DNA of 64,000 nucleotides from Pseudomonas putida (GTDB taxonomy: Bacteria; Pseudomonadota; Gammaproteobacteria; Pseudomonadales; Pseudomonadaceae), in contig NZ_CP016634.1 in assembly GCF_002741075.1 (NCBI RefSeq), positions 3,750,001-3,814,000 of the forward strand, in the 5' to 3' direction. Within the stretch, counting starts at the first letter, position 1. Every line of letters begins with the position of its first letter. The notes under the pieces were generated by a model, which saw only the letters and a program-made list of their open reading frames with translations, was not told the origin of the DNA and ran no database searches. Below, piece by piece: positions 8,040 through 17,351 of the stretch. Made by a program: the position numbers and the translations under genes.

Positions 8040-8666
8040 TCAGGCGCTGGCTGTGCGCTCCCGCTTGACCCGCTGGACGGTGTTAGTCGAGCAGTCGAGC
8101 AGGTCAGCGATACCGCGCACCGACTTGCCGTCGTCCAACAACTGCGTGATTCGGCGGTGCAGGTCGGTATCCACCTGGCGCCCCTTATAAGCACCAGCCG
8201 ACTTTGCTTTCTCGATGCCCTGCGCCTGCCGACGGCGCCGGTCCTCATAATCCTTTCTGGCGACTGCCGCCAGCATATCCAGCAGCATCGTATTGATAGC
8301 CGCCAGCATACGGCCTGTGAAGTCGTCGCCAGCCTTCGCCTGGTGCATCGCTTGATGCGAGGTCGGCAGGTCCAAGGCAACGACAAGCACACCTTTCGCC
8401 TGGAGGGTGGCCCGCAGAGCTGCCCAGTCAGCCTCATTCAATCGCGCCAATCGGTCTACCTGCTCGACCAGCAGAATGTCGCCAGGCTCGCTATCTGCCA
8501 ACAAGCGGAACAGCTCCGGGCGCTGCAACGTGGCGCCGGATTCGTTCTCTACGTAGTAACCCGCAATGCGGTGGCCATGCTGCTGGGCGAACTCTCGCAA
8601 CTGTTCCTTGGCGCGGCTGGCGTCCTGCTCGGCAGTAGAGGCACGGAGGTAAGCACGGATCATCAT
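8040..8666 (-). CDS. Serine recombinase (resolvase/invertase family)
   Basis: The 208-residue protein has the N-terminal catalytic domain of small serine recombinases: YLRASTAEQ with nucleophile Ser10 (Ser9 if the second Met is used), then LLVEQVDRLARL and the following helical region. The long E helix runs to about residue 140. The C-terminal 45 residues (VDTDLHRRITQLLDDGKSVR, then GIADLLDCSTNTVQRVKRE) form the helix-turn-helix. Length is normal for Tn3-type resolvases. Such enzymes resolve cointegrates or dimers, or invert segments. The upstream GTAGCG repeats are a likely binding region. Confidence 0.93.
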   Translation of the reverse strand: MMIRAYLRASTAEQDASRAKEQLREFAQQHGHRIAGYYVENESGATLQRPELFRLLADSEPGDILLVEQVDRLARLNEADWAALRATLQAKGVLVVALDLPTSHQAMHQAKAGDDFTGRMLAAINTMLLDMLAAVARKDYEDRRRRQAQGIEKAKSAGAYKGRQVDTDLHRRITQLLDDGKSVRGIADLLDCSTNTVQRVKRERTASA

Positions 8667-8678
8667 GATAGTCGCCCT

Positions 8679-8795
8679 GTAGCGGTTTGGATGTAGCGAC
8701 TATATGTGTAGCGTTTAGATACGTCAAACAACAATATCGCTACACCAGCACTTTATTGATGAACGGTAGCGCTTGAGGCATACCGATAACGCTAC
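8679..8795. promoter_or_regulatory. GTAGCG repeat cluster, candidate resolvase (res) site
   Basis: Six copies of GTAGCG occur in 117 bases: direct at 8679, 8693, 8708 and 8766, inverted (CGCTAC) at 8738 and 8790. They form two dyads, 8707-8744 (TGTAGCG ... CGCTACA) and 8766-8795. The position directly upstream of the serine recombinase and the subsite-like layout suggest a res/operator region. Confidence 0.6.
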
Positions 8796-8836
8796 ACAAA
8801 AGGCGCAGCCAAAACATCTAGCTGCGCCATGCGGCT

Positions 8837-8965
8837 TTACTTCTTCTTAGGCGGAGACTTCGGCTTAGGCTTGTCAGTTTCCTTCACCGACTCCCGAGGA
8901 TTGCGTTTAGCTTTGTCCTCGGTGATGTATTCACCAGTTACCGCATCACGATATCTCGTAGGCAT
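8837..8965 (-). CDS. Small basic protein, 42 residues
   Basis: The frame reads MPTRYRDAVTGEYITEDKAK, then a Lys/Pro-rich tail ending SPPKKK. AAGGAG lies upstream at good spacing (about 8971-8976), which is the main reason to call it. Short proteins with an N-terminal YRDxxTGxYVT-like pattern followed by a Lys-rich tail are common in phages and accessory regions, but their function is unknown to me. It lies between the two recombinase genes. Confidence 0.55.
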   Translation of the reverse strand: MPTRYRDAVTGEYITEDKAKRNPRESVKETDKPKPKSPPKKK

Positions 8966-9133
8966 ATCAGCTCCTTGATAGCTCATCGCCACATGGCGAC
9001 CCTTTCAAGGTAGCCCAGGCAGCGGTGGGCGCAATCGACCCCGGCAGTCGCCTGGCCAGCAGCGCACTAGGCCCCTATGGGGGATTCTGCACATGATCGG
9101 GTCAGACCCTCCCCTCGCACGGCTACAGTAAAT

Positions 9134-10621
9134 TTAGGCCGGAGGGCTTTCGAGCAACTGGCGCACCTTGTCCAGCAGCCCCCGCTGTGCCTTGAGTGCA
9201 GACTTGCCACCGTAGATGCTGGTCATGTTCTGCTTACCAACATGGCCCAGGATCGCCCCGGCCTCATGCTCAGTAGCACCGGCATGTCGCATCAGGTCAG
9301 CCACTGTGTGCCGAACGCCATACAACGTATAACCGGCAGGCAGACGACGACCGAGCAGGTCATGCAACCGGCGCACCCGCTGCTCCGTCCTACGGCCTAG
9401 GTCGGCGTGCTCTCCCCTTTCGGCCAGCACCAGCCGGAACAGCCGGGCGTCATCGTCATGCACTGGGAGGTCACGGCGGCTGGCATCGGTCTTCCTACCG
9501 GATAGCCCAGCCTGGAACACCAGTTCCTTACCGCCCATGATGTCCTCGCGCACCGTCAATGCCTCCGGCCCCTCCCGCAATAGCTCAGACGGGCGCAAGC
9601 CATAACGAGCCAGGATGAGCAACGCAGCACAGTCAGCCTCGGGGGCCGTGTCCTGCATGTTCTGGATACAAGCCTTGAGCATTGCAACGGGGATCGGCTG
9701 GCGGGCTTCCTTCCTGGCACCGGCACCGGAACGAATCGTCTTGGCGGTGGCATCAAGCTTCGGCAGCTTGATCCCCTCCCACCCAGGCATGCAGCGAAGT
9801 ACGGCCAGAATGGCATTGGTGCTGGTATTGAGTGACGACGCTTTCATGCCCTGCTCAAGGCGCCGTTGGCCATAGTCGAGAATGCTTTGGACCTGCTCCG
9901 CTGGGGTGGCTGGCCAACGTAGGGCGTCCCGGCACAGCGTCTGCACCTGCTGTCCACGTCGGGGTGTAGCCTGGGCCAGGTACTTATCCAAGGTCCGCTG
10001 AAACTCGGCGGCGGTGGTCTGCCCATGCCGCGCCCGTTGAGCAGGGATTGCAGGTACAGAGTGCTCTGGAACAGGCGCAATAGAAGGCACAGCGTTAGCT
10101 GGCTCAGGCGTTGAGGGCTGCCCTAGCGTGGGCACCTCGCCCCTCTCCAGGGCCTCCAGGGCGCGCAGGGCGGCCAATGCCTCCATCGGGCTGTAGTCAG
10201 CCGCGCCGGGATGCTTCCCGTCGGCAATCGCCTGTAGTGCGGCCTTGCGCCATTCAAGCTCTGCCGCCCAGGTCGGGGCCTGCCGCTGGCTCGGTTCAAG
10301 GGCTTCGACAGCCGACCGGGTAGCATCGTCTACAACGGCCCGCAGACGCTCTAGGATGCGCTCTGCCGTTACCGCTGGGACATCCCCGCCAAGGGCCTGC
10401 ATCGCCCCTGTACCGCCACCGCAGGCGCTCCCAGCCAGGGCTTCGGCGCAGGTACGGTCGAAGTCAACCGACACCACACGGGCAAGCTGTAGCGCTTCCT
10501 TACGGTCGCTGGTGCCAAGCGCCTTTCGGAACTCGGTACGGCCCACAATGCTGGCAACTTCGACAGGGAAGCGGCGGCGGTAGATGAACCGCCCGTCTCG
10601 CTTCATCAGATGATCCGACAT
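9134..10621 (-). CDS. Tyrosine recombinase / integrase of the element
   Basis: The 495-residue protein catalyses site-specific integration and excision. The N-terminus (MSDHLMKRDGRFIYRRRFPV) is typical of integrases with a DUF6538-like start, followed by a core-binding region near residues 200-275. The catalytic domain has the first Arg in ARYGLRPSEL, then Arg437 (YGVRHT), His460 (ILGHVGK) and nucleophile Tyr470 (SIYG). Position 434, normally His in HxxR, is Tyr. AGGAG precedes the ATG by seven bases. It sits at the cpoB end of the element, where an integrase next to its att site is expected. Confidence 0.93.
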   Translation of the reverse strand: MSDHLMKRDGRFIYRRRFPVEVASIVGRTEFRKALGTSDRKEALQLARVVSVDFDRTCAEALAGSACGGGTGAMQALGGDVPAVTAERILERLRAVVDDATRSAVEALEPSQRQAPTWAAELEWRKAALQAIADGKHPGAADYSPMEALAALRALEALERGEVPTLGQPSTPEPANAVPSIAPVPEHSVPAIPAQRARHGQTTAAEFQRTLDKYLAQATPRRGQQVQTLCRDALRWPATPAEQVQSILDYGQRRLEQGMKASSLNTSTNAILAVLRCMPGWEGIKLPKLDATAKTIRSGAGARKEARQPIPVAMLKACIQNMQDTAPEADCAALLILARYGLRPSELLREGPEALTVREDIMGGKELVFQAGLSGRKTDASRRDLPVHDDDARLFRLVLAERGEHADLGRRTEQRVRRLHDLLGRRLPAGYTLYGVRHTVADLMRHAGATEHEAGAILGHVGKQNMTSIYGGKSALKAQRGLLDKVRQLLESPPA

Positions 10622-10784
10622 GGCGCAACTCCTGGCAGTGGGTCACGTGCACCGGTCATGCGCCCCGGTGAAATGGCCCTCTAAACGGCTGTTGTGCCCC
10701 GGTCAACCCAGGGCTGCAAGGCCCGCAGAATGCGGCCTGCGCCGTAATCCGGCAAGGAGTTTGTGCACCATCCCTCTAACGAAA

Positions 10785-10807
10785 AAACCCGCGACAAGCG
10801 CGGGTTT
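10785..10807 (-). terminator. cpoB terminator
   Basis: AAAACCCGCG pairs with CGCGGGTTT around ACAAG; on the minus strand the stem is followed by a T-run. It ends the tol-pal/cpoB transcript and directly adjoins the element border. Confidence 0.8.
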
Positions 10808-10824
10808 ATTTCGAATGGCAACAC

Positions 10825-11631
10825 TCAGAGCTTTTGCAGGTCACGCTGGGCCAGTTGCGCGGCGGAAGTGCCGGGGTACTGAGTAATGACCTGCTGAAGA
10901 ATGCCCTTGACCTTGTCGGTGTGACCCATGCGGCGCTCGACATCTGCCAGCTTGTACAGCGAGTCAGGTACCTTGCTGTGCTTGGGGTACAGCTGGCCGA
11001 CCTTGGCGAAAGCCTGGCTGGCGCCTTGCAGATCGCCCTTGGCCAGGTTCACTTCACCCAGCCAGTACTGGGCATTGCCGGCGTACTGGCTGTTGGGGTA
11101 CTTGCGCAAGAAGGCGCCGAAGGCCTGGCTGGCCTTGTCGAAATCCTTCTGCTTGATCAGGTCGAAAGCTGCGTCGTAATAGAGCTTCTCTTTCGCCGGA
11201 TCACCAGGTTCGCTGCTGGCGGCCGGTTGTTGAGCCGCAGCGCCAGCAGCGGCACCGGCGGCGGCATTGGATGCACCGCCGGTGGAAGAATTCTCGGGGG
11301 TCGCGGCAGGTGCGACACCACTGTTGATGCGACGGTCCAGATCCTGGTAACGCTCCAGGTTCTCCTGCTTCATGCGGGCGACATCGTTTTGCAACTCTTC
11401 GATGATGCCTTGCTGGCGGGAAATCTGATCCTGCATCTGTTGCAGCTGCATGAACAGCTGGCCCTGTGCAGAAGCAGGGGCCGAAGCCCCTGCTCCGGCA
11501 TAGGCGCCGCTCGTGCCATAACCCGCAGGCGGATAGCCACCTGCGTTGTCATCTACTACAGGAATCTCAGCCCACGCCGCGAGCGGCAGGCTGAGCGCGA
11601 GGACGGTTACAGCACGACGGCACATACGCAT
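10825..11631 (-). CDS. cpoB: Cell division coordinator CpoB (YbgF)
   Basis: A periplasmic partner of TolA and PBP1B that couples outer-membrane constriction to septal peptidoglycan synthesis. The 268-residue protein has a signal peptide ending AWA near residue 22, a trimerising coiled coil at about 60-105 (LQQMQDQISRQQGIIEELQN), an Ala/Ser-rich linker, and a C-terminal TPR domain from about residue 145 (YYDAAFDLIKQKDFDKASQA onward). It is the last gene of the leftward tol operon, seven bases after pal. In related genomes queE follows directly; here the integrative element does. Confidence 0.95.
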   Translation of the reverse strand: MRMCRRAVTVLALSLPLAAWAEIPVVDDNAGGYPPAGYGTSGAYAGAGASAPASAQGQLFMQLQQMQDQISRQQGIIEELQNDVARMKQENLERYQDLDRRINSGVAPAATPENSSTGGASNAAAGAAAGAAAQQPAASSEPGDPAKEKLYYDAAFDLIKQKDFDKASQAFGAFLRKYPNSQYAGNAQYWLGEVNLAKGDLQGASQAFAKVGQLYPKHSKVPDSLYKLADVERRMGHTDKVKGILQQVITQYPGTSAAQLAQRDLQKL

Positions 11632-11637
11632 AAGAAC

Positions 11638-12138
11638 TTACTTACGCAGTTCTACGCGACGGTTCTGAGCCCAGGACTGCTCGTCGTTGCCGGTGGCAAC
11701 TGGACGCTCTTCGCCGTAGGAAACCAGTTCCAGTTGAGCAGGGGAAACGCCCTGCAGAACCAGGTAGCGCTGAACGGCCTTAGCACGACGCTCGCCCAGA
11801 GCCATGTTGTACTCGCGAGTACCACGCTCGTCGGTGTGGCCTTCCAGAACAACACGGTTGCCGTTGGCTTTCAGGTCCTTGGCGTGAACATCCAGAGCGC
11901 GCATGGCTTCTGGCTTCAGGTCCGAGCTGTCGTATTCGAAGTAGAAGGTGGTGATTGCGCGCAGGGCGGCTTCTTCGCTCAGGCTGCCGTCGACAGCGCC
12001 AGTGTTGGCACCGTAGCCAGCGTTAGGATCAACAGCGGCGCCTTCGCCAGCGTTGTCACCGCCCTTGGAGGAGCAACCTACAGCTACGGCCATGGCCAGA
12101 GCCAGCGCAGCGAATTTACCAAACTTCAGCATTTCCAT
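11638..12138 (-). CDS. pal: Peptidoglycan-associated lipoprotein Pal (OprL)
   Basis: An outer-membrane lipoprotein that binds peptidoglycan and TolB. The 166-residue precursor has lipobox AVGC with lipidated Cys22, a flexible Gly/Ala linker, and an OmpA-like peptidoglycan-binding domain from about residue 60, including [20 protein letters not shown] and the GERRA motif. AGGAG precedes the ATG by seven bases. In Pseudomonas it is usually called oprL. Its position between tolB and cpoB is the classic arrangement. Confidence 0.97.
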   Translation of the reverse strand: MEMLKFGKFAALALAMAVAVGCSSKGGDNAGEGAAVDPNAGYGANTGAVDGSLSEEAALRAITTFYFEYDSSDLKPEAMRALDVHAKDLKANGNRVVLEGHTDERGTREYNMALGERRAKAVQRYLVLQGVSPAQLELVSYGEERPVATGNDEQSWAQNRRVELRK

Positions 12139-12190
12139 CGTGAAACTCCTAATGAAACCCCAGTGTGTTAAGCAAAAGTATTACGCCGCA

Positions 12191-13492
12191 TCAGTTCAGG
12201 TAAGGGGACCAGGACGGTTCTCTGACTTCGCCTTGAGCGGTAGGAAGCGGGAGCCTCACGCGTCCGTTGAGAGAGACGAGCATCAAGACTCCCCGGCCCT
12301 GCTGGCGGGTGGCGTAGATTAGCATGGTGCCGTTGGGCGCGACAGTGGGAGACTCATCAAGACTGGTGTCCGACAGAATCTTTACACTTCCGCGCTGCAG
12401 GTCTTGGGCAGCCACTTTGAAGTTGGTGAAGCCCTGTTGGCGATGGATCATCACCAGGGTCTTTTCATCTGCCGACAGTTTCGGGTTGGCATTGTAGTTA
12501 CCCACGAACGTTACACGCTCGGCACCACCGCCACTGACCGAAGTCTTGTAGACCTGCGGCTTGCCGCCACGGTCGGAGGTGAAGTACAGGGTATTGCCAT
12601 CCTTGCCCCAGAACGGCTCGGTGTTGATACCAGGGCCCGCAGTCACACGGCTGATCTGGCGCGACCCCATGTTCATCACATAGATGTCCGGGTTGCCGTC
12701 CTTGGACAGCACGAAGGCCAGGCGCGAACCATCCGGCGACCAGGCCGGAGCACCGTTGAGGCCTTCGAAGTTGGTGATCTGCTCACGGCGACCGGTATCG
12801 ATGTGCTGAACGAAGATACGTGGACGTTTCTGTTCGAACGAGACATAGGCAATGCGCTTGCCGTCCGGTGCGAAACGCGGCGACAGAATCGGCTCGCGTG
12901 ATTGCAGCAGGGTAACGGCGCGGGCGCCGTCATAGTCCGAACGCTGCAGGGTGTAACGGGTGTTGTTGGCGGAGAAGCGCTCGGCGGTCACGTACAGCAT
13001 GCGCGTGGAGAATGCCCCCTTGATGCCGGTGAGCTTCTCGAACGACTGGTCGGCGATGTAGTGCGACATGTCGCGCAGCTGGTCGACGCCACCGGCAACA
13101 CTACCAGTCAGCACCTGCTGTTCGGTGGCCACGTTGAACAGGGCGTATTGCACCTGCAGACGACCGCCGGACGGCACGATGCTGCCAACCATCACGTACT
13201 GGGCCCCCAGGGCTTTCCAGTCGCGGAAGATGACTTCGCTAGCCTGGGTCGGCTGGCTGATCATGTTCTGCCGCGGAATGGGCGAGTAGTAGCCGGAGTT
13301 GCGCAGGTCATTGCCGATGATCTCGGCCATGTCCTCGGGCAACACGCTGCCACCCTGCAGACCGAACGGCACTACCGCGATCGGAGTCGCCCGATCGCTG
13401 CCGCTGGTGACCAGGATGTTCTTTTCCTCTGCCACAGCCATACCTGCCACGCAGCAGAGCATGACCAGCAGTCCTCTCAGACGTTTAATCAC
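12191..13492 (-). CDS. tolB: Tol-Pal system protein TolB
   Basis: A periplasmic protein that binds Pal through its beta-propeller and TolA through its N-terminus. The 433-residue precursor has a signal peptide ending VAEE-like near residue 22. An N-terminal alpha/beta domain follows to about residue 165, then propeller blades with repeated [15 protein letters not shown] motifs (for example [16 protein letters not shown]). The start overlaps the tolA stop as ATGA, so the two are translationally coupled. Confidence 0.97.
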   Translation of the reverse strand: MIKRLRGLLVMLCCVAGMAVAEEKNILVTSGSDRATPIAVVPFGLQGGSVLPEDMAEIIGNDLRNSGYYSPIPRQNMISQPTQASEVIFRDWKALGAQYVMVGSIVPSGGRLQVQYALFNVATEQQVLTGSVAGGVDQLRDMSHYIADQSFEKLTGIKGAFSTRMLYVTAERFSANNTRYTLQRSDYDGARAVTLLQSREPILSPRFAPDGKRIAYVSFEQKRPRIFVQHIDTGRREQITNFEGLNGAPAWSPDGSRLAFVLSKDGNPDIYVMNMGSRQISRVTAGPGINTEPFWGKDGNTLYFTSDRGGKPQVYKTSVSGGGAERVTFVGNYNANPKLSADEKTLVMIHRQQGFTNFKVAAQDLQRGSVKILSDTSLDESPTVAPNGTMLIYATRQQGRGVLMLVSLNGRVRLPLPTAQGEVREPSWSPYLN

Positions 13493-14565
13493 AACGCTAG
13501 ATCCTCAGGTGTAAATGTCATCTTGAATGAACGGTACGGATTGAACTCGTTCGGCTTCAAGCCCTGCATTTCGGTCAAACGACCAATGTTCTTCACCGCT
13601 GCCACCGCCGAACTGTCGAACGGACCGTCACCACTGGAGCGCGCGACGCTGACGTTGGTGATGGTGCCATCGGGCAGCATGTTGATCTGCAGGACTACCG
13701 TCATGCCCCTGCGTGCGGACGGCGGACGCGCCCACCCTTCGGCTGCTCGCATGCGAATCAGGTCGTCGAAATCGCCGGCCACTTCATCGCCACGTTCATC
13801 GGCCAGGGCTTGCTGCCGCTCGGTGGTGTCGGACAACAGCTCGGCCAGGGCCTGGGCTTTCTTGTCTTCTGCCGCCTTGCGGGCCGCTTCCTGCGCCTTT
13901 TTCTTCTGTGCATCCGCCGCCGCCTTCTTCTTGGCGTCTTCGGCTGCCTTCTTCTTCGCTTCCTCGGCAGCCGCTTTCTTCTTGGCGTCCTCGGCAGCTT
14001 TCTTCTTGGCCTCTTCGGCGGCTTTCTTCTTAGCCTCCTCGGTGGCCTGCTTCTTGGCTTCTTCCTCGGCTTTCTTCTTGGCCTCTTCCTCAGCCTTCTT
14101 CTTGGCGATATCGGCCTGCTGCTTCTCCGCGGCTTTCTTCGCCTCCTCGGCTTTCTTGGACTCGGCAGCCTTCTTCGCTTCAGCGGCCTTGGCGGCTTCC
14201 TCAGCCTTCTTCGCTTCGGCAGCTTCGCGGGCCTCCTCGGCCTTTTGAGCGGCGTCGGCTTTCTTTTGTTCCGCAGCCTTCACAGCTTCCTGCTCGACCT
14301 TCTTCTGCTCCAACTGCTCGACTTCGGTCTGACGCGATGCGGTTTTCTTCGCTTCCCCGGCAATCTTCTGATTGGTCTGGGTGGTCGCCTGACTCTTGGA
14401 CTTGAGCTGATAGAGCGTAGCCTGGACGATCGGCTTGGACGGCGGCAGCTCAGGGGTCATTGCGAAACTGACGAACAGCATCGCGAACACCAGAACGTGC
14501 AGGCCAATGGCCCAGACAGTGGGCCAGAAGTAGCTTTCCGAGGCGGATGGCTCTCGCTGTTGCAT
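13489..14565 (-). CDS. tolA: Cell envelope protein TolA
   Basis: An inner-membrane protein that spans the periplasm to reach TolB and Pal, energised by TolQ-TolR. The 358-residue protein has an N-terminal membrane helix (about residues 17-37), then a long Ala/Lys/Glu-rich helix at about 75-240 made of [21 protein letters not shown] repeats, and a C-terminal globular domain (from about 265, ending [11 protein letters not shown]). The repeats cause long spurious open frames on the opposite strand. It is one base from overlapping tolR and overlaps tolB by four bases. Confidence 0.97.
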   Translation of the reverse strand: MQQREPSASESYFWPTVWAIGLHVLVFAMLFVSFAMTPELPPSKPIVQATLYQLKSKSQATTQTNQKIAGEAKKTASRQTEVEQLEQKKVEQEAVKAAEQKKADAAQKAEEAREAAEAKKAEEAAKAAEAKKAAESKKAEEAKKAAEKQQADIAKKKAEEEAKKKAEEEAKKQATEEAKKKAAEEAKKKAAEDAKKKAAAEEAKKKAAEDAKKKAAADAQKKKAQEAARKAAEDKKAQALAELLSDTTERQQALADERGDEVAGDFDDLIRMRAAEGWARPPSARRGMTVVLQINMLPDGTITNVSVARSSGDGPFDSSAVAAVKNIGRLTEMQGLKPNEFNPYRSFKMTFTPEDLAL

Positions 14566-15017
14566 CAGGGCGCCTCGGTAATCAGGCCAACGTTACCGAC
14601 ACCGGCCTTCTGCAACCCGCCCATGGCTCCCATGACCGCGCCGTAGTCGACGGCCTTGTCGCCACGAATGAAGACCTGGGTCTGCTTGCCCTGGTCGCGA
14701 CCGGCGGCGATGATCTTCGTCACCGCACTGGTCATTTCCGGCAAGGTCATGGCCTTGTCCATCTGCTTGTCGGTGTCGACTTCGCTGCCGAGGTTCCAGT
14801 AGTAGGTCTTGTCGGCCTTGATCGAGATGGTCAGGATCTGAACGTTGTTGTCCTGAGGCAAGGCTTCACTGGAAACCTTGGGCAGGTCGACCTTCACGCC
14901 CTGGTTGAGCATGGGGGCGGTCACCATGAAGATGACCAGCAGCACCAGCATCACGTCGATGTAGGGCACCACGTTCATCTCGGCGACCGGCTTGCGTTTG
15001 TGGCGAACTCGGGCCAT
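14565..15017 (-). CDS. tolR: Tol-Pal system proton channel protein TolR
   Basis: An ExbD/TolR family inner-membrane protein that forms the proton-driven motor with TolQ. The 150-residue protein has one N-terminal helix (about residues 15-38) carrying the protonatable Asp of the VVPYIDVMLVLLVIF motif, then a periplasmic domain. It lies 14 bases after tolQ and shares one base with the tolA start. Confidence 0.97.
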   Translation of the reverse strand: MARVRHKRKPVAEMNVVPYIDVMLVLLVIFMVTAPMLNQGVKVDLPKVSSEALPQDNNVQILTISIKADKTYYWNLGSEVDTDKQMDKAMTLPEMTSAVTKIIAAGRDQGKQTQVFIRGDKAVDYGAVMGAMGGLQKAGVGNVGLITEAP

Positions 15018-15031
15018 GGGCTTCTACCTGA

Positions 15032-15727
15032 TTACTCTTCGCTGGTGTGCACTTTGCGGTGCAGGATTGCCTGGAACTCGTCGGCGAACGTGTAGTAACG
15101 GCCGATCAGCACTTCGCTGCGGGCAGAGAAACGGTTGTAGGCAATGACCGCCGGGATCGCGGCGAACAGGCCGATCGCGGTAGCGATCAGGGCCTCGGCG
15201 ATGCCAGGGGCCACGGTGGCCAGGGTCGCCTGCTGGGCCGAGGCCAGGCCGCGGAAGGAGTTCATGATGCCCCAGACGGTACCGAACAGGCCGATGTACG
15301 GGCTGGTGGAGCCGACGGTGGCAAGGAACGGCAGGCTCTGCTCGAGCTTTTCTTCCTCACGGGAGATGGCCACGCGCATGGCACGCCCCACCCCTTCCAT
15401 GACGGCATCCGGGTCGACACCCGGCTGCTGGCGCAGACGCGAAAACTCCTTGAAGCCGGCACGGAACACCTGCTCCACGCCCGAATCCGGATCAGGATTG
15501 CTGCCTGCCTGACGATACAGCTTGGACAGGTCGATGCCCGACCAGAAGCGCTCCTCGAAGGCATCCAGCGCACGACGACCGGCGCGCAGCATGGTGCTGC
15601 GCTGGAAGATCATGATCCATGAAGTGACCGAAGCGGCCACTAGGGTCAGCATGACCAGCTGTACCACCACACTGGCATTGCTGACCAGACTCCACATGGA
15701 GGTATGGTCGACGACGTTAGCTTCCAC
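15032..15727 (-). CDS. tolQ: Tol-Pal system protein TolQ
   Basis: A MotA/TolQ/ExbB channel subunit. The 231-residue protein has three membrane helices: one near residues 17-40 and two in the second half (SPYIGLFGTVWGIMNSFRGL and the IAEALIATAIGLFAAIPAVI region). The GTVWGI motif is diagnostic. It starts two bases after ybgC, in the usual ybgC-tolQ-tolR-tolA order. Confidence 0.97.
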   Translation of the reverse strand: MEANVVDHTSMWSLVSNASVVVQLVMLTLVAASVTSWIMIFQRSTMLRAGRRALDAFEERFWSGIDLSKLYRQAGSNPDPDSGVEQVFRAGFKEFSRLRQQPGVDPDAVMEGVGRAMRVAISREEEKLEQSLPFLATVGSTSPYIGLFGTVWGIMNSFRGLASAQQATLATVAPGIAEALIATAIGLFAAIPAVIAYNRFSARSEVLIGRYYTFADEFQAILHRKVHTSEE

Positions 15728-15729
15728 GC

Positions 15730-16182
15730 TTATTCTCCTGCGTTCGATTGAGTACCCGTGCCGTCCGCCAGGAAGGCGTCGCGCAGTTCTGGGGGAATGG
15801 CCCGGGGTTTGAAAGTGTCGGCGCGCACGGCGGCCACCAGGAACTGCCCTTCGCAGAGCAGTGTTTCATCCTTTTCCCGCCAGACCTGCTGCACGAAGCG
15901 CAGGCTGGCGCGGTTCAATTCAAGCACTTGCGCGGTCACCCGCAACTCGTCGTCCAACCGCGCCGGCGCGTGGTAACGCGCTTCGCTGGAATGAACCACG
16001 AACAACAGGTTCTGGCCGACAAGCTCCGACTGGGAAAACCCCAGGTGCCGCAGCCGCTCGGTACGCGCCCGCTCCATGAACTTCAGATAGTTGACGTAAT
16101 ACACCACGCCACCGGCGTCGGTGTCCTCGTAATAGACGCGACAGCGGTGAGCGAACGGTTCCAGGCCATTTTGCGCGCGCAT
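15730..16182 (-). CDS. ybgC: Acyl-CoA thioesterase YbgC
   Basis: A hot-dog fold thioesterase, the usual first gene of the tol operon, acting in the cytoplasm on acyl-CoA or acyl-ACP and linked to phospholipid metabolism. The 150-residue protein has the family motif [19 protein letters not shown] (about residues 17-35), whose Asp is catalytic, and the typical HHS-like [17 protein letters not shown] segment. It is separated from ruvB by about 125 bases, where the tol operon promoter may lie. Confidence 0.94.
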   Translation of the reverse strand: MRAQNGLEPFAHRCRVYYEDTDAGGVVYYVNYLKFMERARTERLRHLGFSQSELVGQNLLFVVHSSEARYHAPARLDDELRVTAQVLELNRASLRFVQQVWREKDETLLCEGQFLVAAVRADTFKPRAIPPELRDAFLADGTGTQSNAGE

Positions 16183-16307
16183 ACTCTAGTGCTTACTCCT
16201 CAGCTTGCCAATCCGCCCAGGCAACTGTTTTTGCATCGATAATGTCTTATTGCCAGCGCGCCGAGAGCGTGCCAGCGGTAGGACCACGAAAACCCCGATT
16301 CGATCTG

Positions 16308-17351
16308 TCATTCATCGGGATCGGAAAATTCTCCGCCCTCGGCGAAGCGCCCCGGAATGTTCAGGCCGAAGTGCAAGTAGGCATGACGAGTGACCACGCG
16401 CCCGCGTGGCGTGCGCATGATGTAGCCCTGCTGGATCAGGTACGGCTCGAGCACGTCCTCGATGGTGTGTCGCTCCTCACTGATGGCCGCGGCCAGGTTG
16501 TCGACCCCCACCGGGCCGCCATCGAACTTCTCGATCATGGTCAACAGCAGGCGACGGTCGGAGTGGTCGAAGCCACGCTCATCGACATCCAGCAGGTTCA
16601 GCGCCATGTCCGCCACCGCCTTGGTGATCTGACCCTTGCCGCGCACCTCGGCATAATCGCGCACGCGACGCAACAGGCGGTTGGCGATACGCGGGGTGCC
16701 ACGAGCACGACGGGCGATCTCATAGGCCCCCTGGTCCTCGATGGACAACCCGAGGATGTTGGCCGAGCGGCTGACGATGGTCGCCAGGTCCTTGTTGCTG
16801 TAGAACTCCAGGCGCTGAACGATGCCGAAGCGATCACGCAGCGGGTTGGTCAGCATGCCGGCACGGGTGGTGGCACCCACCAAGGTGAACGGTGGTAGGT
16901 CGAGTTTGATCGAACGCGCAGCCGGTCCCTCGCCGATCATGATGTCCAGCTGGAAGTCCTCCATCGCCGGATAGAGCACCTCCTCGACGACCGGCGACAG
17001 CCGATGGATCTCGTCGATGAACAGCACGTCATGGGGCTCCAGATTGGTCAGCATTGCAGCCAGATCGCCCGGGCGCTCCAGAATTGGCCCCGAGGTGCTC
17101 TTGACTGACACGCCCATTTCCTGGGCGATGATGTTGGCCAGCGTGGTCTTGCCCAGGCCCGGCGGGCCGAAGATCAAGGTGTGGTCAAGCGATTCGTTGC
17201 GACCGCGCGCCGCCTGGATGAACAACGCCATCTGCTCGCGCACCACTGGCTGGCCGATATACTCGTCCAGGCTCAGGGGGCGGATCGCACGGTCCTGGAT
17301 TTCTTCGCGATCGCGGCCACTGGCGGCGATCAGTCGGTCGGTCTCGATCAC
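16308..17351 (-). CDS. ruvB: Holliday junction branch migration helicase RuvB
   Basis: An AAA+ hexameric motor that drives branch migration with RuvA. The 347-residue protein has Walker [10 protein letters not shown] at residues 62-70, Walker [11 protein letters not shown], the sensor region [19 protein letters not shown], and the C-terminal winged helix (GRVVTRHAY). Length matches the family. The start overlaps the ruvA stop by four bases. Confidence 0.98.
   Translation of the reverse strand: MIETDRLIAASGRDREEIQDRAIRPLSLDEYIGQPVVREQMALFIQAARGRNESLDHTLIFGPPGLGKTTLANIIAQEMGVSVKSTSGPILERPGDLAAMLTNLEPHDVLFIDEIHRLSPVVEEVLYPAMEDFQLDIMIGEGPAARSIKLDLPPFTLVGATTRAGMLTNPLRDRFGIVQRLEFYSNKDLATIVSRSANILGLSIEDQGAYEIARRARGTPRIANRLLRRVRDYAEVRGKGQITKAVADMALNLLDVDERGFDHSDRRLLLTMIEKFDGGPVGVDNLAAAISEERHTIEDVLEPYLIQQGYIMRTPRGRVVTRHAYLHFGLNIPGRFAEGGEFSDPDE

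Larger units (their letters stand above)
3640..10780. mobile_element. Small integrative element between queE and cpoB
   Basis: About 7 kb of foreign-looking genes interrupt the tol-pal/cpoB/queE order normal for Pseudomonas. A tyrosine recombinase lies at the cpoB end and a serine recombinase in the middle, with a leftward operon of small, mostly unrecognised genes after it. No capsid, portal, conjugation or resistance gene is recognised. The edges are approximate. The best direct repeat I see at the borders is only nine bases, TCTAACGAA, at 3623-3631 and 10775-10783 beside the cpoB terminator, and this is weak. It could be an IME, a phage satellite or a degraded prophage. Confidence 0.75.

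Noticed and set aside
12902..14248. 448-residue Ser/Ala/Phe-rich open frame opposite tolA and tolB
   Set aside because: Produced by the Ala/Lys/Glu repeat codons of TolA read backwards.
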